Shown here piece after piece: positions 9,896-20,649 of a stretch of DNA of 64,000 nt (positions are counted from its first letter, which is position 1; every line of letters starts with the position of its first letter). The notes beneath the pieces are model-generated. The model searched no databases and was not told the DNA's origin. It worked only from the letters and a program-made list of their open reading frames with translations. This stretch comes from Ornithodoros turicata (taxonomy: Eukaryota > Arthropoda > Arachnida > Ixodida > Argasidae), in NCBI RefSeq assembly GCF_037126465.1, contig NW_026999318.1, positions 2,018,447 through 2,082,446 of the forward strand, given 5' to 3'. A program made the position numbers and the translations under genes.

Positions 9896-10940
9896 CTTGC
9901 CACTACATGTCTCCAGTTCCAGACATCAGTATGCACCAGCCTGTCTCTCTTGTCAAGACACCCTTGTTTCGATGGTCCTAACGCTGATAGCCTTGATAAG
10001 ACGTAGACGGGAACTCCCTCCTAATTGCTCGGACAACGCATCCAGGAACCTGTCGTCTGTTCCTTGGACCAAGGTATACCCAGACCCATCTTGTGAATGA
10101 CGAGCATGCCGTGAACCTCAGGCAGCTGGAAAAGACAACTCCACATGACATTTCTTTCTGTTTAACATCATACCTTGTTGGCATTTGCATACCTGCCAAA
10201 TCTCCTGCAGTGTTGGGAAGACAATGGCCACAACAGACACTATCCCAACTTTGGAGTTCAAAGCCTGTTCATTCCTTCCTTAGTTCCAGGGTCTCCCGCA
10301 TTTTGAATATGGAAGGTTGGCAGGTGTGCAACATTGTACTACGGAAAAATGGTCCGCCTCTTTCAGGATGAGCCCGATTCCAACTGCTAACCCCCTCCCA
10401 AACCAGCTTCACTCCAATTTCGGCAAAATCCAATTTCTCCCAAAATATGTTACTCTTACATTCTTTAGTAACATGCTTCCCCCCTTCATTGGCACCTTAA
10501 ATGCTTCTGTTTTCAGACTTGTAAGACTTTCCTTCAGAGTTTAAAATTCCCACTGGATATCTGTCAATCAATCAGGGTTTTGGTGTTGCCAATCAGGCCA
10601 TGGCTAACTGGCATGTGAGAGCATGTCGAGACAAGCTGAAGCGGCGGTGTTGCTCACTTTTCCTAATGGCATTGTTGGACCAGGATTCTCTGGATTGTTC
10701 GACGGCTGTCGTCCACTCTTACGATTTATGGGGGACAAACTTGTTTAGGCCAAAAACCTGCTGAGAATAGTAGCCCTTTTGTATATAGCCATTGTCCACT
10801 TTAGGTGCGACAATTTGCGTTACCAACAACACCCGACCAGCACCCGAGTGTACCCTTCAGAATCTTGATGGGGGGTCATTTAAACCGAAAAAATCATTAC
10901 GGTCGTAATTATATCGAAATTGCAAAATTCCCGTATCGGA
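9896..10940. other. Unassigned sequence
   Basis: No known protein motif, RNA gene or repeat family was recognised. Reading frames of 60-105 residues exist but show no domain signature and no consistent splice context. The frame starting at 9689 merely reads out of the palindrome. Confidence 0.4.
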
Positions 10941-10946
10941 CCCCCC

Positions 10947-11130
10947 TCCTGGGAACAAGGCTAACCGGAAGTCGCGCTTACGCTAGTAATAAATTGCGCT
11001 GTAATTTGCAGATTCCTTAGTGAGGTTAGGTTAGGTCAGTACACATTACACGCGCGGGGGGGGGGGGTATCCCCCCCTCCGCAGTTGTTCGAGACTGTGC
11101 TCACTTCCGTCAAAGCCTCGTTCCCAGGGT
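10947..11130. mobile_element. Small MITE-like element
   Basis: The inverted ends CCTGGGAACAAGGCT (about 10949) and AGCCTCGTTCCCAGG (about 11114-11128) flank about 150 bp. The interior holds GAGGTTAGGTTAGGT (two TTAGG units), a 12-base G run (11056-11067) and a facing 7-base C run. No target duplication was established, so the class is open. Confidence 0.45.
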
Positions 11131-11210
11131 TAGATCGGAGACTGTCCAATGTGGGATATCTGTCTTACTCTAACCATATAGCAAACGGAAGAGCACTGCA
11201 GCAGGCTTAC

Positions 11211-11250
11211 CTGTGGTCCTGGGGATTGAGTCGCCCAAAATGTTGATCAT
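11211..11250 (-). CDS. Candidate short first coding exon
   Basis: On the minus strand GCCGCCATGA at 11250 matches the optimal translation start context. The frame runs MINILGDSIPRTT to a strong donor, ACAG|GTAAGC, at 11210. The 13-codon exon has no recognisable domain. It may pair with a downstream exon not found here, or be a chance match. Evidence rests only on the start and donor motifs. Confidence 0.25.
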
Positions 11251-11496
11251 GGCGGCAGAATTGAGGCGCGTACACCACTAGAAGTTCTCTACGGAGGCAT
11301 GTCCCTGAGTAATGGGTGTTGTGTTGTGCACTGCACGGCGGCACTGTTGCACATTCCTACCACCCTGGCAACAGAATGGCAACACAGGCGCTCGTCGGGC
11401 TCCTGTGGGTCGCAGACTCCACACAGACACCTGGCGATTTCAACATTCTAAACTGTTTCGCACATCCGACGGCAACCATGCAAAGAGATACGTCAC

Positions 11497-11678
11497 CTAA
11501 AAATGTCACCCCGCGGGTTAGCCGCAGCCACATCTCGTGGATGGTCGGCGGGTTCCAGAGGCATTGGGTCCGTAGAGTATGGGTCATCATCCAGCATTAA
11601 CTCGTCGCCGCTACCGCTAACATGTTCGTCAGAATTTCCCCCAGACAGAGAAACATCACTCTCGTTTTCCGACTCCAT
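11497..11678 (-). CDS. Candidate first exon, acidic N-terminus
   Basis: On the minus strand the ATG at 11678 (context CGAACATGG) opens a Ser/Asp/Glu-rich stretch (MESENESDVSLSGG...ELMLDDDPYS) of about 60 residues that ends at a possible donor (TTTAG|GTGACG at 11496). The preceding ~150 bp are CpG-rich. Acidic leaders like this occur in piggyBac-type transposases and in transcription factors; no core domain follows nearby, so the assignment is open. LINE N2 abuts the upstream side at about 11945. Confidence 0.3.
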
Positions 11679-11944
11679 GTTCGCTCCCTTCGCTTCGCGA
11701 TCGCCAAACAGGCGCGCGGCTCGCATTTGACCAGGGCGCGCGCTGATTGGCCTTATCCGTGTGACGTTTGCTCCCACTTTTAGAGAGCGAGGGCGAAAGG
11801 ATTCCGGTTTCTCTTTCATTGGATTGCGCGAAAAGTACGCCGCGGATCGAGATGGTATTTTCGGGCCCACTTCAGTGGTCGGCAAGGAATTAGAATTCGC
11901 ATTAGTTTCGAAATTGACCTCGGAGAATGCGACTGTCCCTTTAA

Positions 11945-12829
11945 AGACTTGAGGCCCTTTGCTTTTAAGTTTTCGATATGCGCTGAGAAGGTGAGCGTTC
12001 TATCAAAAGTTACTCCCAGGAGCTTGTGTTCATCCCGAACGGCAATATCCTGACCACTCATTTTGAGTGTGGGTTCTGGCAATGCACCCCTAATTCTTGT
12101 AAAATGAATACAGACCGTCTTGCTCGGTGAAAACTGAAAGCCGTTTTCACACGACCACTTGTCTAACTTGTTAAGAGTCAGTTGAAGCTGTCGCTCACGA
12201 ACAGCAAGACTTGAAGCTGAGCAGGACTTTTGCAAATCATCAACGTACAAGGAATACTTGACTGATGGCGGCATAACGCTTGCAACGGAATTCACTTTCA
12301 CTATAAACAGTGTAACGCTGAGAACGGAGCCTTGTGGGACCCCGTTCTCCTGCACGAATGGGCGAGACAGTGTAGCTCCCAGTTGGACTCTGAACATACG
12401 TCCTTGAAGAAAGTTGGAGATACAACGGAACAACCGGCCTCGTACTCCCAAGGAGTGCAGGTCCCTTAGAATGCCGTATCGCCAGGTTGTATCGTAGCCT
12501 TTTTCGAGACCGAAAAATATGGAAACACAGTGTTGTCTCTTAATAAATGCTTCTCTTATGGTAGTTTCTAAGCGCAGGAGGTGATCTGAGGTAGAACGGG
12601 AGGATCTGAACCCACACTGGTACTGGTCAAGGCATTGATTTTCCTCCAGGTAGTATATAAGCCGGGCATTGACCATGCGCTCCTCAACCGGTCCGGTCAT
12701 TTTCCTCAACCGGTCCCATATTATTTTAGAAAGGGTGCTTGAGCTCAGGGATGACACAAAATTCTTCCAAGAATCTTTTTTGGCTTGACGCCTTGTCCAA
12801 CGTGCCTTTGCACGAGCTTTCTTGAAAAG
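11945..12829 (-). mobile_element. LINE N2, left part: RT segment, both ends broken
   Basis: This piece reads KKARAKARWTRRQAKK at its right end and continues into RT down to LKAKGLKSLKG, where LINE homology stops at about 11945. It is the 3'-ward continuation of the LINE whose 5' half is at 30139-32488: the right half ends at RRYPTSTN and this piece resumes at LLFKKARAK. The short repeat TTGAAAAG occurs at both cut ends (12822 and 30139), consistent with insertion of N3. The 3' third of N2 is missing, which a deletion, not 5' truncation, must explain. Confidence 0.8.
11950..12829 (-). pseudogene. LINE N2 ORF2 reverse transcriptase fragment
   Basis: One open frame of about 290 codons carries the RT palm: QYQCGFRSSRSTSDHLLRL, the catalytic-Asp segment as SIFFGLEKGYDTTW (Asp replaced by Gly in FDLE, so catalysis would fail), NGVPQGSVLS and LYVDDLQ. 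Between the linker (RLRKMTG) and ERMVNARL about 120 codons of the RT fingers are deleted in frame. The C-terminal thumb and RNase H are absent. Confidence 0.85.
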
Positions 12830-12858
12830 AAGTAATATGATGATGATTAGTATTTTAA

Positions 12859-12892
12859 TTGCGCAGCAGCAACGGAGGCTATAATGCGCCAA
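12859..12892 (-). other. 3' stem-loop of LINE N3
   Basis: TTGCGCA (12859-12865) faces TGCGCCAA (12885-12892), about 45 bases from the 3' terminus. The same stem occurs at the same distance in Lc and N4a. One mismatch is present here. A role in recognition of the template RNA by the reverse transcriptase is inferred from conservation. Confidence 0.6.
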
Positions 12893-12998
12893 AACATTGT
12901 TAAAAATGTCACTAGTTAAAAATGGAATAATAAGGTTAAAACCAGTACATGATACAAATTAGCTCAAGTACTGTGTTTTCAGAAAAATATCGTTAAAA

Positions 12999-14433
12999 TT
13001 ACAAGGCGTTTAAAAAACCAGTGTCTCTAATAAAAATATAGACTCTACTAAACGGTAAAAGAGCGTCATCACCCAGCAGTAGGGCTGGGTGGAGCGGTAG
13101 GTGATTTCTATAAAATTCCTGGAAGTGACGATGGCGAAGAGGTTCATACAACGCACAAGAAATAAGGATGTGTAGAACAGAAAGGGGTTCCCCACAGTGC
13201 GTGCACTCGGGTGGCTCCTCTCTGTGAAGAGGGAAACTATGGGTGAGGTGAGTGTGGCCAAGTCTTAGCCGTGTACAGGTTACTTCATGTGCTCCCTTTT
13301 CCAAGCTCTGTATAGGGTGTCCTATGTTATTTTTAACCAGGTGGAGTTTATTGTGTATCTGTATGTCCCAATATTCCTGCCATCTTTTGTTTATCGTCCT
13401 CTTGAGATGGGGCTTCAAGTCCTGAAAAGGTACATCAAACGGCGTCACATCAGCAGAGAGCGCAGCAGCGGCAGCTTTGTCGGCAAGCTCGTTGGCTGCT
13501 ATCCCTCTGTGGCTAGGCACCCAATAGATGATAAGAGAAAGACCTCTGTTTACTACTCTGCTGGCTATGTACTGAGCTCGCTGCACAAGGTGGTTCTTCT
13601 GGGGTTAGATATTACATATGGATTCTAAAGCACTAAGAGAATCTGTATACGTATATGACAGATGATTCGATGTTACTTTCTAAAATGAAGTTCAGTGCTA
13701 AAACGATGGCATAAACCTCAGCGGTGAAGACGGACGTGATGCTCTTTAAGCGGTGCATCCTAGTAGATGAACCGGATACCATGGCACAGGAGGCACCTGT
13801 GCTTGTTTTGGACTCATCTGTATAAATTTCAGCGTGGTTCTGAAAACTACTCTTCAGGTGCTCAAATTCCTGTTGTAGCACTAAGGAAGGGGTCACATGT
13901 TTTTTGTACTTTGTAAGGTAGCAGTTATACTTTGGCGGTGGTTGCCATGGAGGTACCCTCGAACTATTTTCTGCGATCATATAACTGGAAGCAGTAAAGC
14001 CATAGAGTTGAATCTCATCTGATATTCGCATGCTAAAGGGAGGGATAACTGATGGTTTGTTTTGGAAGAGTTGCCTAAAACGCGTGTTCTTAATGCAAGA
14101 TAAAGAAGGATGTTGAGAGTAACCTCTTATCCGTAGTGCATACAGAGTCCCAAGAAACAAACGACGTTTTACTAAGGACCAATCGTTTGCTTCCACATAG
14201 AGACTTTCAACAGGTGATGTACGGAAAGCCCACAGCACGAGTCGCAGTCCCTGGTGATGAACTGGATTCAGAGCCCTCAGCACAGATTGGCGTGCAGACC
14301 CGTACACAAGGCATCCATAATCTAGTCGTGATCGGACTATACATGTGTACATGCGGTATAGCGTTTCGCGATCTGCACCCCAAGATCTGTGTGAGAGGAT
14401 TTTAAGGATGTTTACAGATTTCAAGCATTTCAC
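12999..14433 (-). pseudogene. LINE N3 ORF2 thumb and RNase H
   Basis: Frames 14433-13633 and 13586-12999 cover SHRSWGADRETLYRMY (thumb), EIYTDESK (Gly replaced by Glu next to the first catalytic Asp), FTAEVYAIVLALN, then IYWVPSHRGIAANELAD and a CTHCGEP knuckle, ending near 13000 (RDTGFLNAL). The break between the two frames falls in the third-Asp region. It is recently degenerate: long frames with few lesions. Confidence 0.85.
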
Positions 14434-14598
14434 TTTTAGGTTCTTTATGTGGGCTGCAAAGGTGAGCTTTGCATCGAAAATAACACCAAGGAATTTGTGT
14501 TCTGATTGGACTGCCAGTTCGCATCCATTTATGCTTAGCTTGGGCTCCGGGAATAACCCTCTTACCCTAGTACATGGTACACAGACTGTCTTTGCAGC

Positions 14599-14713
14599 TC
14601 AAAACTTAAACCCATTTTGAGACGACCATTTGGCAAGCTTATTAATTGTGAACTGGATTTGCCTCTCACACATGGCCAAGTTCGTAGACGAATATGCTAT
14701 CTGGAGATCATCT
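14599..14713 (-). pseudogene. LINE N3 RT active-site remnant at the copia junction
   Basis: DDLQIAYSSTNLAMCERQ and INKLAKWSSQNGFKF follow immediately after the copia LTR end. The YV of YVDD is cut off, so the copia element inserted inside the RT active-site codons or a nearby position. The sequence upstream of this point is not on the other side of copia; see the deletion at 18924. Confidence 0.8.
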
Positions 14714-14843
14714 TGAAGTAGTAAGAGCGGAGTGCGGCAGTGCGAAACAACAGGTTTAATGTGGGAGCGAACAGCAAAGGTAGAATGAGTGCGCGAGACA
14801 CAGTGCTCATGCGCCACAAGGCTGTTGTCGCCCCCTTCTAACA
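14714..14843 (-). repeat. Copia 3' LTR
   Basis: On the element strand it starts TGTTAGAAGG after the polypurine tract and ends TACTACTTCA. The last 50 bp match the partial 5' LTR at 18875-18924 with a few differences, so the copy is not brand new. Confidence 0.8.
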
Positions 14844-14868
14844 CCCCCCCCCCCTCGACAACTAATGC

Positions 14869-16312
14869 TCAAAGAGACCCATGTGCTCCCTCAGAAGCAG
14901 TAGTCGCGGTCGCGGGATGGGTTTGGTTAATTCGTCGGCTGTTTCGCAGTATTGCAGGTGTATGACTCCGCGTTGGACCTGAGTGAGATGATGGACCTGG
15001 ACCTGGACTGAGATGATGATGTCGCACGTCAATGTGTTTTGTTCGCGCGCTGTGTACCTCGCGAAGTGCAAGCTTGATGCAGCCTTGGTTGTCCTCGTAA
15101 AGGCAGGTCGGCTGAAGTTGGTCATAACCAAAAACTTGTAAGAGCTGTCGAAGCCACAAAACTTCTTGTGACGCGTGTGCCGCTGCGACATATTCGGCCT
15201 CTGTAGATAACAATGCTACAGACATCTGTTTCCTCGTGGACCAGGAGACGGGACTGTCTCCCAGCTGGACGAAGTACCCGCTAGTCGATTTGCGGCCCGA
15301 CACATCTCCTGCCCAATCCGCATCCACGTAGCACTCCAGCTTCATACCTGGCTGCCCGGAGAGCTTCAGCTTTAAGCTTCTGGTGTACTTAGTAACGTAA
15401 AAGCTTTTTCACGGCATTCCAGTCTTGCTGGCGTGGCTTACTCACGCGACGACAAAGAATTTCGATGGCACAAGCAATGTCCGGTCGCATAGTTGTGCTC
15501 AAGTACAGCAGCTCCCCGACAGCTTGACGGTACTGATCGTTGGTCGGCAGTAAGCCGTGATCCCCGCTCAACTTCAGGTAGTCGTGGTCCATAGGTGTGT
15601 GACTAGGCTTGACGTCCATGAGCTGGTATTTTTCCAGAAGGGTGTCGATCTTTTTACCTTGGTGGATGTAGAAGCAACCATCTTGTGATCTCTCTATTTC
15701 AATTCCTAGGTACCGGCTGACATGCCCAAGGTCCTTGAGCTCGAAATGCTTGTTCAAACTTTTCCAGACTCCAGTAATGACTGAATCATCCTTGTGGCAA
15801 ATCAGCATATCGTCAACATAGAGAAGGATATATATGCGACTGCCTTTTTCTGTCTTGAAGTAGAGGCAGGGGTCTGCCTCGCTACGGCTGAAGCCCTCTT
15901 CAAGAAAGACTTCGTTTGCCTTGATGTTCCATGCCCTCGCGGCCTGCTTGAGCCCATAGAGGGATCTCTGCAGCTTGCAGACTAGATGTTCTTTACCCAC
16001 CGAAACGAAACCTTCGGGCTGTCTCATGTATATGTCTTCTTCAATCACTCCATTGAGGAAAGCAGTCTTGACATCGTAGTGACGAACCTGCAACTTTCGT
16101 GATGCTGATACCGTGAGAAGAACCCGCAAGGTCGTAAGCTTTGCAACGGGGGCGAAAGTAGCGTCGTAGTCCTCTCCGTATTTTTGAGAGTACCCCTGGG
16201 CAACGAGCCTTGCCTTGTATCTCTCAACATTGCCGTCTTTGTCTCTCTTTGTTTTGAAAACCCATTTGCAACTAATGGTCGTTTTCCAGGGGGAAGCTCC
16301 ACAAGAGTCCAC
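14869..16312 (-). pseudogene. Copia RT and RNase H
   Basis: RT spans 16312-15389: WVFKTKRDKDG, RLVAQGY, TAFLNG (catalytic Asp in HYDVKTAFLNG), YGLKQAARAW and the catalytic LLYVDDMLI. RNase H follows (15345-14869) with CYVDADWAGD, STEAEYVAAA and YEDNQGCIKL, the copia-type catalytic residues D, E, D. A frameshift near 15390-15345 separates the two, and another near 15040 garbles the last part. Confidence 0.9.
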
Positions 16313-17959
16313 GTGTTAAGTTGGTGAAGTGAAGCAATCTCTTCGTTTGCAGCCTCAATCCACTTCACTCTCTCGCAAGCTGGCAATGCTTGAACTTTTT
16401 TCCAGCTCCCAGGATCAGCAGTTGGCGCGGCCTGAGCGATGTAGGAAAATCGGTCTGGCGGGACGCCCTTATTGCTCCTAGCCGAACGCCGAAGCTCAGT
16501 TACGGCTGTCCCTCGATCCTCTCCCGGTGTACCACTGACCTCTTCTTCCCCGGGTGAAGATATGCTCGGCCACATCTCTACTTCTATCTCGCTGGGACTA
16601 TCTGCACCCGCTTCATGACGTAGCCGGTGATCTCCTGATTCTTCGTGACATGGTGGAGACGATTCCGAGCAGAACTTCTGTATGATTGGAGCTTCATCGA
16701 TTACCACGTCCCGAGTCACCTTTATCTTATGACTCCCCTTGAGAAGTACTCGGTATTCCTTCTGAGTTCCTCCGTAGCCAACCAGTCTCCCTTCGACAGC
16801 ACGAGCATCCCATTTAGACCGTTTTTCCTTTGGAACATGCACGAAGACGTGACTCCCAAACATCCTGAGATGTTCCAAGCTCGGCTTTTTGCTGTGCCAC
16901 AGCTCGTAAGGTGTTCTGTGAACTGCTCTGCCTGGTAGTCGGTTTTGGAGGTAGCACGCCGTCACGATGGCTTCGCCCCAAAAAGTCGTTGGCATATCCG
17001 CTCCAAAAAGCATGCTCCTGGCACTCTCACACAGTGTGCGGTTTTTCCTTTCTGCTACACCGTTTTGCTGAGGGCTATACGGAACAGTGGTCTGAAGCTC
17101 AACCCCACAGTCTCGCAGAATCAGTCGAGATGTACTGCCAGTGTACTCGGTTCCGTTGTCCGCACGCAGGACCTTCGGGTACGTGCCAAACTTAGTCTTT
17201 ACTAATGCAAGGTACTCTTAGTTTCGAAGGTACCTCGTCCTTGGACTTTAGCAAGTATAGCACAGTGTACCGAGAGTAGTCATCGATAAACGTTACAAAG
17301 TACTTCTTCTTGCTCGGCGTAAGAACCCTCATGGGCCCGCAAACGTCCGTGTGTACCAGGTCCAGTACGCCTTCCGCTCTTGAACCGCTCACTTTTGGGA
17401 AGGATGTCCGCTTCGTTTTTCCTTTTATACAGCTTGTGCATTTGAGCAGCCGGTCGCAGTCTTCAATAAGGATTCCGTCTGCCAAACCATCCCTGTACAA
17501 TTGCTTTACGGCTTGTGCATCTCGGTGCCCTAACCGATGGTGCCAAATATGGATGCAATTCCTATGATGCGAAGCTTGTGTAATGTTGGCAATTTCGGTC
17601 TTAGCTGTCACAAGCCGGTAAAGGTCCCGCTCGAGCTTTCCTGTAGCCAAGACCTGCTTATTCTTAGCAACCGTGCACTGGTCTCCCCGGAAGGTCACCA
17701 CGTTGCCGAGACCAGTTAATCTCTTCACGGAAAGGAGGTTACCCTCCAGAGAAGGCACGTAAAGGACTTCTGTGACAGGAATAGTCTTGACTACCGACGG
17801 CGATACCCGACACTTCAGGGTGCCATCTCCCACGCCTTGAGAAGAAAAACGTGCTGACCGTTCGCAACTGTAACCACTTCTGTCTTCTCCCTGAAGTTCC
17901 GCGTGAAAAAGTTCAGGTCGTTGTACATATGACTTGTGGCGCCTGAGTCGATGTACCAA
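16045..17959 (-). pseudogene. Copia integrase
   Basis: The zinc-binding HHCC region reads WHHRLGHRD...CTSCIKGK (about 17560-17420), followed by the core start DLVHTDVCGPM (first catalytic Asp, about 17360) and FIDDYSRY. The middle of the core is in another frame (about 17190-17010, including ENGTE-type sequence), and the C-terminal part reads TPYELWHSKKPSLEHLRMFG with an acidic, Ser-rich tail. At least two frameshifts break it. Confidence 0.85.
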
Positions 17960-18776
17960 TCCTTGGCAGAAGAATTTCTCGATAAAAGAAAAGCAATCTC
18001 CGACGAGGACGGGTGCTGAGATACTGCCGTCTTAGCACGCTGTCTGCTTCTTTTTTCTGCGATTTTCTCTGCGCCTTCCAAGCAGCGCAGTTCCTTTTGA
18101 TGTGTCCATTCTTCTTACAATAGAAGCACTCTCTTGTATCGCTGGACGTATTCGTGTCACGGGAACCTTGCACACGAAGTGCCGCTTCCGAGTCGGGCAT
18201 TGCTGACACAGCTGTCATCTCTTGCTTCCTTTTAAATTCGTCTACACGCTTGCCTTTTACGTATTCGAGCGTGAGGTCATCGTCGGGCCGTGTATCAAGT
18301 GCGGTGACCAGTGCTTCGTAGGAACCCGGAAGCCCGCTAAGAAGAAGAGCAGTGACTTGGAAGTCAGTTATCTCTTGACCAATTCCTCGTAGTCGCTCCA
18401 CCAACTCCAAGGTGCGCCTTATGTAGACTGGCATCTCTTCACCTTTGTCCAATCGAGACTGATATAATTTCCTCAGTAAATACAGCTTATTACTGAGGTT
18501 TGCTCTCTCATGAACCTTCTACAGTTCATCCCACATCTGCTTCGACGATGAGCAGTTACAGACGTGCACTATTTGGCTGTCATCGACGCTAAGGCAAATC
18601 GTACTTTGCGCTTTCCGATCTCCAGCAACCCACGCAGCCGACGGATCCACTGGGGCTTCGTCTGCAACGTATGTCCAAGTGTCCTCCCGGATCAGAAGCA
18701 TTCTCATCTTGAATTTCCAAGCCTGGTAGTTGCCGTCTGTCAACTTCGCAACCATGTACTTGACCGAGTCTGCCAT
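17815..18776 (-). pseudogene. Copia Gag and protease
   Basis: Gag starts MADSVKYMVAKL at 18776 and is interrupted by a TAG at about 18516 (Gln codon in relatives). It resumes to a CCHC knuckle, CFYCKKNGHIKRNC (about 18125-18085). After a frameshift near 18050 the protease appears as DWYIDSGATSHM (about 17960) with the DSGA active site. Gag and Pol would be one polyprotein in an intact copy. Confidence 0.88.
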
Positions 18777-18860
18777 AACTCCGACGGCTGACGCAGCGGT
18801 AGTTCAATTAGCAAAAACCGAGGAAGATAAGCAGGGAGCAGTGCTTCTGAACAAGGTATC

Positions 18861-18874
18861 CTGGGCCCATAACC
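18861..18874 (-). promoter_or_regulatory. Copia primer-binding site, half-tRNA type
   Basis: The element strand reads GGTTATGGGCCCAG directly after the LTR end. Its complement, CTGGGCCCATAACC, matches the anticodon stem-loop of eukaryotic initiator tRNA-Met, not the tRNA 3' end. Priming by an internal tRNA-iMet fragment is the known Drosophila copia mechanism, so this element uses the same one. Confidence 0.85.
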
Positions 18875-18924
18875 TGAAGAAGTAAGAGAAGCGCAGTGCG
18901 GCAGTGCGAAACAACAGGTTTAAT

Positions 18925-19512
18925 ATACAACAGGATATGGTGACGGCAGTTCATCCAGTAAATCTTCCAGTTGTTTTTGCTCTACCACCACCGATGGAGG
19001 TAAATATAAAGAGCAAACTGTTAAGACCCTATGAAGACAAATTTGAACAGCAACTGCTTCAAGACCGGTTTTCAGTGCACGGTGCTTCGTAGGAACAGAA
19101 TTTCGTGTGAGGACTGCAACACCGCCAGATGTACGTGTTGCATCTAAACGATCTTTTCGGAACAGGTTCCACCGCCTGAGTGTGTGTGTCTGTTGGGGGT
19201 GCAGGTAAGTTTCTTGTAGTGCGACACAGAATGCATCATACCTGTCCGAAAGATCGTTGACGTCATCCAGATTTGTGAAAAGCCCTCGGCAATTCCACTG
19301 TACGATAGCCATAATGAAGAAAATAAGAGGAATATATACAAAACGTGTCTGCATTATGGAGGAAAGTGTACTATTAAAGCAAAGTATTATAACTTTTTCT
19401 TTGGGGGCATTATGGGCTGTCTCGGTGTTTTCTTCCGAGCAGCCGCCAGTTCCTTAGGTGATATATCAGGGAGTGAGCCACTCCCCGATAGGCCACCTTT
19501 CGGCTGTCATTT
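18925..19512 (-). pseudogene. LINE N3 endonuclease N-terminus and ORF1 tail
   Basis: From right to left: the ORF1 tail GGLSGSGSLPDIS (about 19490-19450), then the ORF2 start MAIVQWNCRGLF (19312) and endonuclease motifs QETYL (about 19215) and ASGGVAVL-type sequence to LPSPYPVV, where it stops at 18925 against the copia LTR remnant. The rest of the endonuclease and the RT fingers are missing. Confidence 0.85.
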
Positions 19513-19542
19513 TGATGATGATGATGATGATTCGTGTTTTAA

Positions 19543-19575
19543 TGGCGCAGCGGTGACTATGACCATAATGCGCCA
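19543..19575 (-). other. 3' stem-loop of LINE N4a
   Basis: TGGCGCA (19543-19549) pairs with TGCGCCA (19569-19575) without mismatch. The (ATC)n tail is at 19513-19530. The Lc copy has an extra C-G pair made by a matching change on both sides, which supports a selected structure. Confidence 0.7.
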
Positions 19576-19708
19576 AGACCATGATAAAAGCATTTAAAAG
19601 TTTAAAAGAAAATGATCCAGTGATTCATTAAAGGGTATAAGGATTTCATTATAACTAACGCATTACCAATCGAAAGGCATAAAAGAAAGCTGTAAAACTA
19701 GAGTGCAT

Positions 19709-20610
19709 TTAAAAGACCAATGTTTTGGAATGTTTTGGAATGTTGTAAAACTCACGGAAATGACGGTGTCGGTGGGTTTCATACAATGGACATGTGATGA
19801 GAAAGTGGAGGACGGAACTGTGCGCGCCACACCGTGTGCAGAACGGGGGATCCTCCCTACGGAGGAGGTGACCGTGCGTCAAATGAGTGTGGCAAATCCT
19901 CAGTCTTGCGGAAACGACTTCATGGAGACGATTAGTAAAAACGTACGTTGATTTCCCTATAGTGGGTTTAACTAAATGGAGTTTATTCTCATGTTGTGCA
20001 TCCCAGTGCTGCTGCCACCTGCTATTTATGCTTCTCCTAAGTGCTAGACGGAGGTCATGAGAGGGTATGTCAAACTGGCTGATCTCAAATGAAAGGGCCA
20101 CTGTGGCAGCAAGTTCATTCCCGAGTATACCAACATGACTGGGTACCCAGCAGAAAGTTAAAGAAAAGCCCTTTTTTGTCACCCTACTGGAAAGGCACTG
20201 TGCCCTGCGTACAAGAAGGTTCTTTGATATCCCTCTGTTGCCTATCGCTTTAAGACAACCTAGAGAATCTGTGTAGATGACCGATGACTTGATATGATAC
20301 TGTAAAATATAGTTCAATGCGGTTATTATACCATATATCTCAGCACTAAAAATGGATAGTACATGAGGTAGACGATATGAACGTGTACACCCACCGGATG
20401 CCATTGCGCATGATACAGCGATACCAGTTTTTGAACCATCTGTATAAAAATCTCTGTGTTCACCAAGACTTCGTTTTAGCGACTCGAACTCCTGCTGGAG
20501 TACGACAGGTGGTGTGTCCTGCTTCCTCCACTTCGTCAATGTGCAATTAAAACGTGGTGGAGGCTCCCACGGTGGAATACGTGAGCTAGCCTGTACTACC
20601 GCCGAATCGC
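19709..20610 (-). pseudogene. LINE N4a ORF2 RNase H
   Basis: One open frame gives DFYTDGSKTGIAVSC, FSAEIYGIITALN, VIYTDSLGC, FCWVPSHVGILGNELA and a CTRCGAH knuckle, ending in FREFYNIPKHSKT. All RNase H catalytic positions are present. Relative to siblings, a few codons are missing after NELA (ADAAA shortened to ATVA). A solo LTR splits the domain from the thumb on its N-terminal side at 20620-21016. Confidence 0.88.
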
Positions 20611-20649
20611 AATGAGGGAAGCAATCCCAATGAGGAGCAAATCCCACAT

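Larger units (their letters stand above)
14714..18924 (-). mobile_element. Ty1/copia LTR retrotransposon
   Basis: The minus-strand element has a 130-bp 3' LTR (14714-14843, TGTTAG...ACTTCA on its own strand), a G-rich polypurine tract (14844-14856), pol and gag, a primer-binding site (18861-18874) and only the last 50 bp of the 5' LTR (18875-18924). Domain order is Gag, protease, integrase, RT, RNase H, which defines copia. Several frameshifts and a stop make it defective. It interrupts LINE N3. Confidence 0.9.

Noticed and set aside
9676..10006. Mirrored ~100-codon frames with a hydrophobic stretch in the palindrome
   Set aside because: The same frame appears in both arms only because the arms are inverted copies. 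No homologous family recognised and no splice or start support.
11024..11038. Telomere-like TTAGG units (GGTTAGGTTAGGT)
   Set aside because: Only two units inside a small MITE-like element; far too short for an interstitial telomere array.
16645..17567. Several plus-strand frames of 85-97 codons
   Set aside because: Antisense to the copia integrase; explained by codon bias of the real frame.
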